64,000 nucleotides of DNA from Paracyclopina nana. Its lineage: Eukaryota; Arthropoda; Copepoda; Cyclopoida; Cyclopettidae. Position 1 is the stretch's first letter. Each line of letters starts with the position of its first letter. This document shows positions 46,422 through 58,763 of the stretch, one piece after another. A program made the position numbers and the translations under genes. The stretch spans positions 10,912,001-10,976,000 of the forward strand of contig JAGUCH010000003.1 of NCBI GenBank assembly GCA_019096065.1, written 5' to 3'. A model generated the notes under the pieces. That model did not search any database, was not told where the DNA came from, and worked only from the letters and a program-made list of their open reading frames with translations.

Positions 46422-47742
46422 CGAGGCAAAATCGCACTGTGAGGAAGTAGCCTGGTTTTTGGGCCCAGCCAGGCCTTTGGTGCGTACACTGTGTACGATA
46501 TGTCGTCGTTGCGTTGGGCCAAGCAAGCTGCTGCGTTTTGGTGGACCAAAAGATATCAGTGCACGACGACCTTGAGGATTGCCTCCTCCATCTATAATGT
46601 TCAAACCACATTCATATTTAAAATACACTGGTTGCAAAGGACTGATTTTTGGCAAATTCTATTGATGATCTTTTTTTAACTGGATTGAGTAAGAGATTGA
46701 CCTTTAGAAGCTGGGCAAAGCCAGAAAACTCCAATTTCTACTATGAGATGTGATTCTCGAGGTGTCTGTTGACTTTGCTTCAAGATTTTGTCTCTTGCTT
46801 CGAGGTTAATGCGTAGTACTTTAAGGGCTCTGAAATTAATTGGCCACCAGAGAAAATGGCAGGAAAAAGCAGCATTTGCAGCAATGTCAGTCGTTCTGCA
46901 GTTTCACATACTTATGCAAAAACTTGTGGCTTGCAAGTCAAGACCTAGATCATCTTGGTCAAGACAAATTAATGGCGGTCACGTGGGGCACTTTTCACTT
47001 TGAAATTCTAATTAGAAATTGCAGATATACTACATAAAAATAAAGATGGTTAAAGAAAGCAGATAATGTGTGATTTGGGGCCCTAAATATCCAGGATTGG
47101 AAGAGATGATGATACAAAGCAGAAACTGGTATCCTTTTTGATTGCTGCATCAAAGGCATAAAGTAGGAAAAAAGTATCAAGGTCTTTTCAGCAGTGTGTG
47201 GCTGTCATAAATAATTCAAAATCATCCTTCTGCAGCAAGCTCAAAAAGGCTTGGTCGTACGTACCACAACTACTACAGTGCTATGTACCACTAATTCATC
47301 CTTTTAAAGAGGTGAAATTACCTAATGATGAGAGGATCTGAAAAAAATATTTGCAATTGCGTTTCCGGCCTCAGAATACCACTACATTGCTGCTAATGTA
47401 AATCCACCTGCTAAAAGTGGAGCAGATAATTGGCATTTTGTCACTTATTATTTTTGCTGGTATTTTTTCGTCTGTTAAAATGCCACGTGTAGATCGTGAA
47501 GCTGCTTGCTTGCTGGCACACTGGCAAGGCGATTCTTTTCCACAAAATTCGACCTTCTGATGTTCAATGCACTATACTAGTCTATGCTATCCTTGATTCC
47601 TGACTCAACATCATCTCAAAAGTAGCATAACAACTTGCACTCACAGTATATGCAGTATAGAGTAAATATTGTTACCTTGTTCCAAATGGCAAATTGACCA
47701 ACCGTTCTGGTAGCACAACTTTTCCAATTAATGCCTCGATGT

Positions 47743-48130
47743 ATAAGCCAGTTCAGTCGAGGGACAAACTTTTTAGTCAGATGGCGCTTTTCGTCTAGTT
47801 TTTTTGGAAAAACTGTCGCGCTCAAAACTTGTCATGTGATTAAAAGCGCCCATTTGATTGGCTGATCAGTGAAGCCAGGCTCGAAAAATTCGAATTCAAC
47901 AACAAAATGCTTCCAAATTTGTGGAAATTGAACATGGTTTAATGGCTTGAAAGGGTGCCATTTTGCATGTAGATTATGTCATATTAAACAAGTGCTCAGC
48001 ACAAGTGCTCCAAAAGCCAAAAAATTGCCAATTATCGGTCGTCTATGTAGCGCAGCCATGTCAAATGTACTTGCTCAAGTTGCCGCGCTAGATGGCGCTG
48101 CGAATCTAGCGGCTTTGCGCCTTGGCTTAT
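47743..48130 (+). mobile_element. TA-flanked MITE, copy 9
   Basis: ATAAGCCAGTTCAG start and GCGCCTTGGCTTAT end, with TA on both sides outside TAAGCC/GGCTTA. Confidence 0.85.
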
Positions 48131-48515
48131 AGTTATCGCAATTTATATGTAGGCAAATTGAGACATTGTTTTTGGAACGAGGGCAGAATTATGCATGAGT
48201 CCAATGATGATCAAGATTGATACTTTTGAAGAAACTTGGGAATAATAATTTTTGTGTTCCACATTAGTAGGCAGACGACGCATCATTAGCCATGTTGTGC
48301 ATTTTTCGCATTTCTCCTAGCTCCTCAGCGCGAGTGAAATGTAGTGCTCTGTTATAACACACAAATATCTATATACTGTGTGTATCGAAGACGTTTGCTC
48401 CTAACAATTCTGCAGCAGTTGAGAGGAAGAAACTTTCACTGTAAATGTGTGTGACGAGCTCGAGCAGCCAATTCCACAAACAAATAGTAAATTATAGGAG
48501 CTCCAGCCCAAGTCA

Positions 48516-48680
48516 ATCCGCAAGATGGAGCTGCGATTTGTTTACATCCCGAATGCCAGCCACATTTTTCCGCCATTCACTAGTCAAAAATGCCAAAAGG
48601 GATAAATGGCCAAAAAAGCCACTTCTGGTATTTCGCCTCCCTCAGAGGTGGCGCCCTCTGGAGGAACTGCGAGTAAAGCC
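48516..48680 (+). repeat. Family-2 dispersed repeat, long copy with CTCF-like end
   Basis: ATCCGCAAGATGGAGCTGCG start and GAGGTGGCGCCCTCTGGAGG near the end. The reverse complement of the latter, CCTCCAGAGGGCGCC, fits the vertebrate CTCF core CCASYAGRKGGCRSY at 14 of 15 positions by eye. Confidence 0.7.
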
Positions 48681-50495
48681 TGAACTAAAACTAATTTGGG
48701 ATCAAGTAAACAAAGAAGATAGGTAGTTGTGATATGGGGTCTAAAAAGTCGTTTTCCACTTTTATGCTCGCATTAGCAGCTAGCATAGCTCGTTGCTCGC
48801 TGCTAATGCTATCAGAGCAAGAGGGGAAAGGTTGTGATGTGCCAAGCAAGCTCTTCTTCTTCTTCACCAGCTTCTTCTTTGTCCACGCTGCAGCTACTTC
48901 ATACTATATTGTAGTAGAAACTAGAAGGGGGAAAGACCGATCGATGTGTCAACCTCACTCTCATATAAAGAGCTGTCTTTACTCTGCTTACAGCCAGATA
49001 ATTGTGGAAATGAAACTTATTTTCAGCACTTAATAATTTGATCACAACAACAACAACAAAGAGCAGCTGCCAAATTAGGCACAGCGGAACAGGTGCTTTC
49101 AGCTCTTTTTGAGCACATTTTCCACCTTGCCTTGCACGGTGAGGGCTGAATGCTAAAAATCCACTGTGTGTGTAATATGCCACTTGATGAAACGTTGCAT
49201 GCCATTGCCAACATATTGACACAATTTTCCTGTCACATTCAGGTATATTATAAGCTATATGATTGTGGTGGAAATTGATATCAAAAGTGAAAGCCTCTCC
49301 ACTTCTTTAATTGATTTTGTAGTATTTGCATTGTTGAGCTGCTCTTCTTGGCAAATCCTCGATCCAGTGAGTTATTTTGCGCTAATTTGAGTTTTCCTGG
49401 TGGTGGTCCAACAGCTTGCCTTTGCCACAGCAGCAGCTCGACACAAAGAATAGATATAATGGGCGGTGTACTGCGGCGTTTGGCTAATAATTTGTAGCTG
49501 CTCGCGATTACTTTCCTGAGCTCTCGATGAATTATTTCACTTTTATAATACAACAGTCAAAAGATCTCAATTTTCCCATGCTGCAAAAGCTAACTTCCTT
49601 TTTGATGCTAGATTGCATGCTAAAAACATGTAAAAAAAAGAGCACATTTTGAAAGGCCTAGTGCTGACTCAGTTCTCTGTCAGGCCAGGGGAGAAATAAG
49701 GGGGAGAAAACGGCTATAAATTGTATCAACTAGGGGAGAAATATGCTGTCCTCATGATTCCTCATTTGAGCTGCTGCTGTTGTTCAGCTGTGAGTTCCGT
49801 CAAATAGTTGCGCGCGCGCGCACTGCACCGCGTGGATTTGGTATATACACACACACAGCTTTGGTTCAGATTCAATTCGAGAGATTGCGCCTTTTAACCG
49901 GCCAACCACCGTGACTGACTGCGAACCTGCTGCAAAAGAACCATTATATCTAGCTGTAATTCAACGCTCTTCCTGCTTCCAATTTATGCCTCCAAACGAT
50001 CCGAGCTACAAGCTTAAAAGGCCTATATTTCTTTTGTAATGACTTGGCAGAAAAAAAAACTTTTCAAGTTCGTCAATGCTTTGAAAAACGTGGGCTAAAG
50101 TTTACTTAATAGTGACCTCGCATATTATTGGCTTGCAGTAATGGGTAAAACTGAGATTGTTTATATTGTTTTGATGCGCGATTCCTCCGCGGCGGCATCT
50201 GATTGGCTGTTGCGGAAACTGAGTCGGGATGGGCAGTTGACAGGCAAAACAGTTCCACTTTTTCCCATCATAAAAAATCATTCCAGCTAAGCAAAATGCC
50301 TATTGTTTGCGCCCTAAGAAAGTTCCAGCAGATGGCTTAAAGCAGGAATGGAGGCAGTCATAAATGCAATTAAAGTTTTCTTGCAAAACTGCTGAAAGTT
50401 ATTTTCCCCAGCCATGGCTGTGATTTGTCAGATTTACGCAAATATTCCTCAAAAGATAAGCCAGAAGACCGGTTCCCTTTCTCAAACCACTCATA

Positions 50496-50663
50496 GGCTT
50501 AGTCTTTCGCAAGTTTTGCATAGTCACGCTATTTAAATAGCTCATAGCATAAAATGTATTTAAATAGCCTCTGGATGTATTTAAATAGCTACTATTTAAA
50601 TACGTTTTATGTTATGAGCTATTTAAATAGCGTGACTATGCAAAACTTGCGAAAGACTAAGCC
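50496..50663. repeat. 168-bp near-perfect hairpin (foldback) with ATTTAAAT blocks
   Basis: The left arm begins GGCTTAGTCTTTCGCAAGT and the right arm ends ACTTGCGAAAGACTAAGCC. The arms pair over about 70 bases with few mismatches and a loop of about 20 bases. ATTTAAAT occurs five times. CATA directly flanks both ends if the right arm ends at AAGC, a possible target duplication. Confidence 0.85.
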
Positions 50664-52772
50664 ATAGTCAATCATTTTGCCCAAAGGAAACCTGAACAGA
50701 TAGGTTAATCGTTGACTTGTTTCCGAGCCACTGACTACTGCATTACTGCAAATCAGAGCGTTTTACAATATCAGCCAGTGTATAGTATATGTAGGTATTT
50801 GCTTTGTTAGCCTAGGAGACCTCTGGGGGCCCAGAAAATTGGCTTAGGGGGAAGCCAGCTAAGAAGCTGGATATGTATAGCTAAAGGAGGATATGTATTG
50901 AGAGCTTCAAAAAGGAAGACATCTGCAACAGAAATACTCAGAGAAAAAGCCTTTTCACCAACGCGACCATTTGTCATTTCTAATTGGCTCTTCCAGCTCG
51001 CCTCCTAAACGAATAAACCGCATAATTACACTCTTCTAAGGCAACATTTATACACATGCAGTGGCAGACAATTCATGCTTTTTACTCTGGATGAAAAAGA
51101 GGCATTTTGGTCGATTTTCCTTTGTTTGGCATTCCCAAAATAAGAAGGGAGCTTGTTAACGTTTTTTATCCCTTGATGGTTTGAGTAGATCACAGCACAG
51201 CCAGGGCTTAGAACAGATGTGTGTGACTATAAATTCCACATATACTGCATGCAGTTGTTGGGAGATTTGAGTCGCCCATTTATCCTCCAGATTTCTTTGT
51301 TGTCTAACTTTCTTTCCACGAGCAAGGATACAAGCTAAGGCTGAGTGTGCATAATAGTAATTCAATCTGGTCTCTCTTTTGCATTATTGTGTATACATTT
51401 TAGCTATGGAAAATCACTTTTTAAGATTTGCATCATCTTTTCTACGATTAAGCTGTCATCTGGGAATTTGAACAAATTAATTGACATTTTCCACTCAATG
51501 CAACCGCGTTTCAAATCTCGTTTGGCAACTTCAATTGAATAATAATGTTATAGGTCCTGGGGCTAAAAACAGGCAGTTTGTGTTCATGGTAAACAACGAG
51601 AGCTGATTTTAAAGCAGCTTTTCTCACAAATAGTACACAAACACTTCCTCGTTGCTGTTGTTCATTTTGGGGGCCTTTTACTGAATAAGTTATGAAATAG
51701 TGGAAATACTATAAAATAGCCAACTGCTCCCATCTTCCTCGTCTCTTTTCCAGTTTTTGTTCCAGGCTCAATTTGGCTGGATGGTCTGCTCCACTTGAAG
51801 AAGATAATGGGGTCTTCTTCTCAGGAGTCACACAAATATCCTTCCTAAGTTCTTATCCATATCCACACCACTCTCATATAGTATAGTTACAGCCAGGGAC
51901 AGAGAAGAGCTGAGATGCAGTTCCTCTTCAAGGTCATTTTGCCTTGGCAATGAAGCAGCCAAAGCAGTGGAAGAGTTATAGTACTACATACTAAAAAAGG
52001 GTCTTGTCATCTCTGGACAAAATCTCATTTGACCCCAATGAATACAAAAGAAATGAGCAATTTTCAGCTTCTCAAATATTCTGCTTGGCATGAGACCTTT
52101 GATTGAAAAATGCATCTTACACTGAACTGTGTGTACTTCAGAAGGCAAAATGTGTATTATAACAGTCCTTGGCCCACATGCATGCAGTTCTTTTCATCTA
52201 TAAGTAAAGCTACTGCTACTACTACTACTGCCATAATATACGCTTTTTTGCGCATTGCGTGCCACTGGCTTCACACAGTGTGGTAAGGCTAATCATTCTT
52301 CTTGTAATGCTGCTACTACAATATGCCATAAGACTTGATTTAATGTCTTCTTTGTTTGTCAAGAAGGGAAAAAGCTGACAAAGCAGCAAAGTGCTAGGCA
52401 AGAAGATTTTGGGGCTGAGAAGCAGTCAACTGATCTGATATGATGCACTTTCTTCTATCTGGGCCTGAAAATGCACCTTCAAGACTTATGATGATAGAAA
52501 TACTACTTCTGCAACGATTCTTACCAATCTTCTGCCTTTCACACAGTGCCAACACCACAAGCTACTAAATGCTGTTATAGTTACTACTTGAGAGTACTAT
52601 ACTGAAAGGAAACTTTCCAAACAGCTTGAATAACTAATTAATGTCCCTTATAATGAAGAGCAGCTCTCTGCATACCTCAAGTACTGAAATCAATAGCTTT
52701 TCCGTTCTACAAAGATGCAATCTTGGAATCCAGTGTCAACTGGGATAATCTGGTGTTTTGTAAAAAATCTAT

Positions 52773-53159
52773 ACTAAGGCAAAGGCGTAAAGTAGCTAGA
52801 TTCACAGCGCCATCTAGCGCAGCAACTTGAGCGAGCACATTTGACATGGCTGCGCTGCATTGATGATCAAAAATCAGCATTTGTTTAGCTTTTGAAGTAC
52901 TTGTGCCGAAAACTTCATTAATATGGCATAAATGTGCAGACAAAATGGCACGCTTTCGAGCCTTTGAACCATATGCGACTCTCTCAATTTTTCGATCTTT
53001 TCATTGTCGAAACCAAATTTTTCTGGCCTGGCTCCGCTGATCAGCCTATCAAATTGCCGCTTGTAATCAAGTGACAAGTTTTACGCTCATCAGTTTTTCC
53101 AAAAATACTTGCTCGAAAAGCGCCATCTATCAAAAAAGTGTGTCCCTCCACTAGCTTAT
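52773..53159 (-). mobile_element. TA-flanked MITE, copy 10
   Basis: Slightly altered start (CTAAGGCAAAGGCG) and an intact CTCCACTAGCTTAT end. Confidence 0.82.
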
Positions 53160-54436
53160 AGCTCCAAAATATCTCACCCTTTCTTCAAGGCCATTGAAGT
53201 AAATATGCCTAAAAAGTGCAACTTGCAGCAGCGCATCTTTTTTTTTTTTTTTTTGCAGCCACTTTTAGCCAGGCGGAGACATAAATTAGCAGGGATTGCA
53301 CTTATTTTGCAAGCAATTAAGATGGCGAACCACTCCACTTAAAATAGAGTGTGTGTATATACAAATTCTTCGATTACGCGAGTAAAACGAGACTCGTTTA
53401 TGCCGCATGTATACACATTATTGTATAAGTAATATACTTAACTTTTACGAGTGTGCTGCTGCTACCAAGCTCAACAGCATTTGAGATGCGAGCGATGCCA
53501 GAATGTCTTTTGCAGAAGCTAGCTATTTGCGAGCAAAAAACCTTACTATATACTATGCTACATCCGAGGCAATTTTCATCATGAAAATCTTTTTGAGCTG
53601 CTTCTACTACAACTACTGCAAACTACTGCATTGTCGTCATAGCCATCTTGTAGAGCATGTCAAAACTCAGTTTTGAAAAAATGGGCTAATTCAGCCTAGC
53701 TTCTTTGCCCTTTTCCCAACTTTACATCCACAAAATGCTCTATTTGAGGAAGAAGTGTAAAATCAAGATTCTCCTTCCTTTTTATTCTGTCCATAAAAGT
53801 GCATATACATATAATGGCACATATTTAGAAATCAATCACCTTTTACACAATATTTTTGCTAGCTTTCATAGCTGGTGATCAATTGAATTGCATACTTTCC
53901 AATGCATTTCTGTTAGAGTGTGTTTAGATACAATATATCGATCAAGTAGCTGTAATTTGTATACAGTTGTAGTAGCATTTGTAGGTCATGCTGGAGAATA
54001 AAGCACCATAAAAGTCACACAAAACCCAGCACAGTGCAAAGGAGAAATCTTGAAGAGCAACAATGAGCAAAGAGTGCAAATTAGACCAAAAAGGTTTTAT
54101 AGGACTGCTATAATGCATCAATTGACAGGAAAAAGTGATATAGTACATCAAGAAAACAATCAAGTGAAAGTGCTTCATTTTCAGCAGTGCTGCTGCAATG
54201 CTATCTGTTGTTGCTCTTTTTCACTTCTACTGATGCTAAGCAGACTAATTTCGTATTGAGGCCACACGATGATGATGATGATGCACTCTTTGTACTATGT
54301 ACACAGCTCTAAGTGATGAAGATCATCATCTAGAGCTTGCAAAGTTGAATCTCACACAGGAAATGGAGTCAAGAATCATTTTCTGCCGAGGATTCACGAG
54401 ACACACACACACATATATGTGCAAGAATTGCCTACT

Positions 54437-54820
54437 ATAAGTCACTGGAGGGACAAACTTTTTTGATAGATGGCGCTTTTTGAGCAAGTATTTTTGGAAT
54501 AACTGTCGAGCGTAAAACTTGTCACGTGATTATGAGAGGCAATTTGATTGGCTGATTAGCGAAGCCAGGCTCGAAAAATTTGGTTTCGACAATGAAAAGC
54601 TCGAAAATTTGCGTGAGTTGATTATAATTTTAAGGCTTGAAAGGGTGCCATTTTATACATAGACATATTATATCATGTCATTGAAGTTTACGGCACAAGG
54701 GCTCCAAAAGCCAAATTATTGCCAATTATTGGTAGTCTATGTAATGCAGCCAAGTCAAATGTTTTTCTCAAATTGCCAGGATAGATGGCGCTGCGAATCT
54801 TGCAACTTTTCACTTTTTAT
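54437..54820 (+). mobile_element. TA-flanked MITE, copy 11
   Basis: ATAAGTCACTGGAGGGACAA start and CACTTTTTAT end, TA outside both. Confidence 0.82.
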
Positions 54821-56800
54821 ACATAGAACAATTAAGCGCCATTTTTCTCTTTGCTGAGAATTATTTCAATTCAAAATGATTATTTCCTCTATGGTAAAAC
54901 AAGCTTTGTTCTTCACGGTTTTTTCCCCTGTAGCTTACTTCTCTATAAGCTTGGATTTTCAGGCCCCCTGCAAAAAACAGTGGATCACATTTTTTGCTGG
55001 ATATTGGCAAAAAACCGAGAGAGAGAGAGAGCTGCATGAACTACTGTGGGTGTTCCTTTTGCACGATTATGTGTTTTATTGATGTTGGGGAAAAAAGAGA
55101 CATTTTTGCCCAGCCGATTCTAATTAGTGGAACTTTTTCACTTGCTGTGAAAAAGAAGCATTGAAATTCACTTATTCAAATTGGCTCTGGTAGAAATTGA
55201 TAGAGAGAGAGAGGAAAATTTCAGCAATTTTAGAGTGTTCTCAAAAAAATAATCCTCTTATTTCACAAGTTGGTCGAAAATTTGCAAATTGTACGTAGCT
55301 TGCAGCCCTATTAAATCAAAAGTGGGCAGCCAAGCATAAATAGAAGAAAGTAGTGGATTATTAGGCCCCAAAAAATGGAGCAGCCTTGATACTCATTTTG
55401 GCCTTTCTCCATGAACTTAAAAAGAGAACTAGGCCAGTTAAAGAGAATTACATTTGAAGGCCATCAAGTCAACAATCGATATATACAGCTACGAAAACTT
55501 GACATGTGCGAAAAATAGCTGTAGTGCATTTTTTCTGCCTAATCTCAAGGCAAGAAGGTGTGAAGCATCGAGTCGTCTTTTTTCAAAGGTTAATTCAACT
55601 GCTGCGGAATTTAAGGCAACAACGCTAGTAAATTACAGTTTTGAAGGTCGTTTCGTTGCCAACAACACAAAGAATAAGGATAAGTAGGCCAACTGCATTT
55701 ATATACATTTATACACCTCTTTAGGTCAGCAGATGATGCTGAGAAAAAATGAAAACATACAGGTTGCCCCTCGGAAAACGCAACAGCTGCAGAGCCAAGC
55801 CGCGCGAAAGATTGTTTACATTCACTGCGGTTTCCGCGAGCCGGACTGTAGTAGTACACAAGTACATTTGAATGAATGTAGCAATATATAGAATAGTAAT
55901 TGTGTACTGGCCAATTGTGGACAAAAGAAAACCCTTATCACTGCAACCACGACGAGCTGTTATAGTCACAATTGACTCTGCTGCAGCTCTCAGTGTGTGT
56001 ATTATACACACAGTAAAAGCGAGAGATGGAACTGACAAAAATTCCTGTCCGATTCACAGCAGCAGCAGCAGCTTTACTGCTATTATACTATAGCTTCTCT
56101 GCGAACAAAGAAAATCCATTATATCCAAAGACAGTGAGCTACATAGGAGAAAAGTCGTGAGCAATAAAGTGGGAAAATGCAAATTAAGCCATATCATCTG
56201 GGTGGCCCAATACATTCACTGATATTTTTTCATGCTATACTAATACAGTAATGTGTCACACTTTTTGGCCGATGATGTCAATGTTTGTGTAAATACTACT
56301 AAATGTGAGCTGCATAGAACTTACTCCTCGTACTGGCTGCATGGGGTTAGTAGTAGTAGTGCTAGTTAGCAGCACACAGAGCTAGCTAAAGCTAGCCTTA
56401 TAGCAGAGTACTGCAAGCTAGCTAAAGCTGCTCCTGTTTGAAAATCTGTAGTCGATAATGTTTGCCGAGACGTGTAATGTTTCATGATAATAACGACGCA
56501 GCTCTCTCTCTTATATACATACATACTCCCTTATATGGCAAGTTGCATGTTTTCAGCTTCCCCCTCAACAATTTTCACCCAGCTTTAATTGCCTCGTCTT
56601 CTTCTTCTTCTGCTCTTTTTTTGAGGAATTTCCAAAGGGTTCCAAAGGAGTGAAAGCTAGCAACAACAAAGGCACTAGTGGAAGTGGAGCATAAATCCCA
56701 GGTATGTGAAAAAACACCGTATTTTCAGCTTATGACCTGCCAATATCAAAATGATGCTTTGTTTCGCGGAAAAACTCGGACATCATCAGCTGTGTGAAGG

Positions 56801-56823
56801 GCAGCAGCAGCAGCAGCAGCAGC
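56801..56823 (+). repeat. (GCA)n microsatellite
   Basis: Nearly eight GCA units, the longest of many AGC/CTG runs in the window (others near 23252, 27827, 34200, 41830, 56058, 57537, 60211 and 61862). Confidence 0.9.
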
Positions 56824-56942
56824 CAAATTGCAGCAATGTAGCAGCTTGGGTGGAATTTCACGGGAACATGGACAAAACACCACCATCAGTAGTACTGAGC
56901 AGATCTTTTTCAAATAATCACAACCGCGACCCCGAATTCCGC

Positions 56943-57388
56943 ATAAGCCAGTAGAGGGACAAACTTTTTCGTTAGATGGCGCTTTTCGAGCGAGTATTTT
57001 TGGAAATTCAGTCGGGCGTGAAATTTGTCACTTTATTACGAGTGGCAACTTGATTGGCTGATCTGCAGAGCAAGGCTCGATAAATTTGGTTTCAACTTTG
57101 AAACGACCGACAATTTGCGTGACTTGCACATGGTTTTAATAAATTTGGTTTCAACAATGAAAAGCTTGACAATTAGCTTGAGTTGGGTATAGTTTTATGG
57201 CTTGAAAGTTTTATAACATTTTATCTTTAGATCATAAAAATCAATTTTTTCGCACAAAAGCTTCGTAATAAAACATAAACATTTGCCCATTTTGATCAAC
57301 TGTGTAGTGCAGCCATGTCAAGTGTACTTGCTCAAGTTGCCATGGTAGATGGCGCTGCGAATCTAGCAACTTTACGCCTTTGCCTTAT
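56943..57388 (+). mobile_element. TA-flanked MITE, copy 12 (internal duplication)
   Basis: ATAAGCCAGTAGAGGGACAA start and CGCCTTTGCCTTAT end. It is longer than the family because AAATTTGGTTTCAAC and its surroundings occur twice (57083 and 57141). It shares private variants with copy 13. Confidence 0.85.
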
Positions 57389-58375
57389 GCTACATAAAAT
57401 GATCGATCAATGCCTTAATTCCTTAGCCTCAGATAGAAGATATGGCAATAATTTTCATGGAAGATGGTGACCAAGTTTTCTTTCTTCAGCGTGAGCTTGT
57501 GTAGCAGTGAAAACGAGCCCAGCTGAGTCGTTTTCCTGCTGCTGCTCCTGCTGCTGGCTTGCATTGCATGAGAATGAAGCTCGAGTCAACGCCAACCAAA
57601 GTAAGGCGAGCAGCAGCTCGGTGTGTGTATGAGGAAGAAGAACAAAGTTGTTGAACAACCGCCAAGCTCAATCTCACACAGCAGTGAATTGGACACATCT
57701 TTTCAACTCGAGCAGCAGCATTGTAACTCAGGGCAGATTCTCCACACAAAATCACCTCACACCCAAATTCAGCTGCCGAACCTTGGGTTAATTTGCACAA
57801 AAGGATTGCCATTGAATTAAATTAATTTTCGGGAAAAAATATATCAAATGATGGCAGTTTCAGATGTTTGTGTCAGGTTTTGAGCTTTGAAAATGCAGTT
57901 TTGAGTGAGTGGAAATTGCAAGAGAGTGCAGATGTTTCAGCAGCAATTGCCAGCTTAGACTGGACAGTTTGCTCACTTGAGCAGCCAACAAATTGAGGAA
58001 AACTTGTCACTTTTTAATTACCTCCATCCATTTGAGCTCCTTTTTAGGCGGAATTGCACGACACGAGCCTAGCTGGCTTTCCTCTTTATATGTACTACGT
58101 ACGATTGCATAATATGCTACAGAGTAGCTGCTCTAATCTTATCTCGAAGGAAAACCACTTAGAATTTCAGCTTTGTGCAATTCCCGCTCAAAAATATTTG
58201 AGAGAAACAAAGGCACCATCAAATGTCATATGATGAATGAATTTTCATGACGAGCTATAGGGGAAATGCCATATCGTAGCTCGCATGGGAAAAATTATTG
58301 TGTGTAAATGCTACTCTGAAGTTGGCCAATGAAATGTACTATGCATACAGAGCTTTGCTTTTTGGTTAAACTTCT

Positions 58376-58763
58376 ATAAGCCATAGGCGTAAAGTTGCCA
58401 GATTCGCAGCGCCATCTACCACGACAACTTGAGCAAGTACATTTGACATGGCTGCACTACACAGATGATAAAAATCGGCAATTGTTTATGTCTTATTATG
58501 TAGCGTTTTGTGCGAAAAAATTGATTTTTATGATCTAAAGATAAAATGTTATAAAACTTTCAAGCCATAAAACTATACCCAACTCAAGCTAATTGTCAAG
58601 CTTTTCATTGTTGAAACCAAATTTATGGAGCCTGGCTCTGTCGATCAGCCAATCAAATTGCCACTCGTAATAGTGCGACAAATTTCACGCGCGACAGTTT
58701 TTCCAAAAATGCTCGCTCGAAAAGCGCCATCTAGCGAAAAAGTTTGTTGCTCCACTGGCTTAT
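58376..58763 (-). mobile_element. TA-flanked MITE, copy 13
   Basis: ATAAGCCATAGGCG start and CCACTGGCTTAT end, TA outside both. It is inverted relative to copy 12 and carries the same altered interior (AAATGTTATAAAACTTTC). Confidence 0.87.

Noticed and set aside
46303-46611. 102-codon minus ORF
   Set aside because: It partly consists of MITE copy 8 and its flank.
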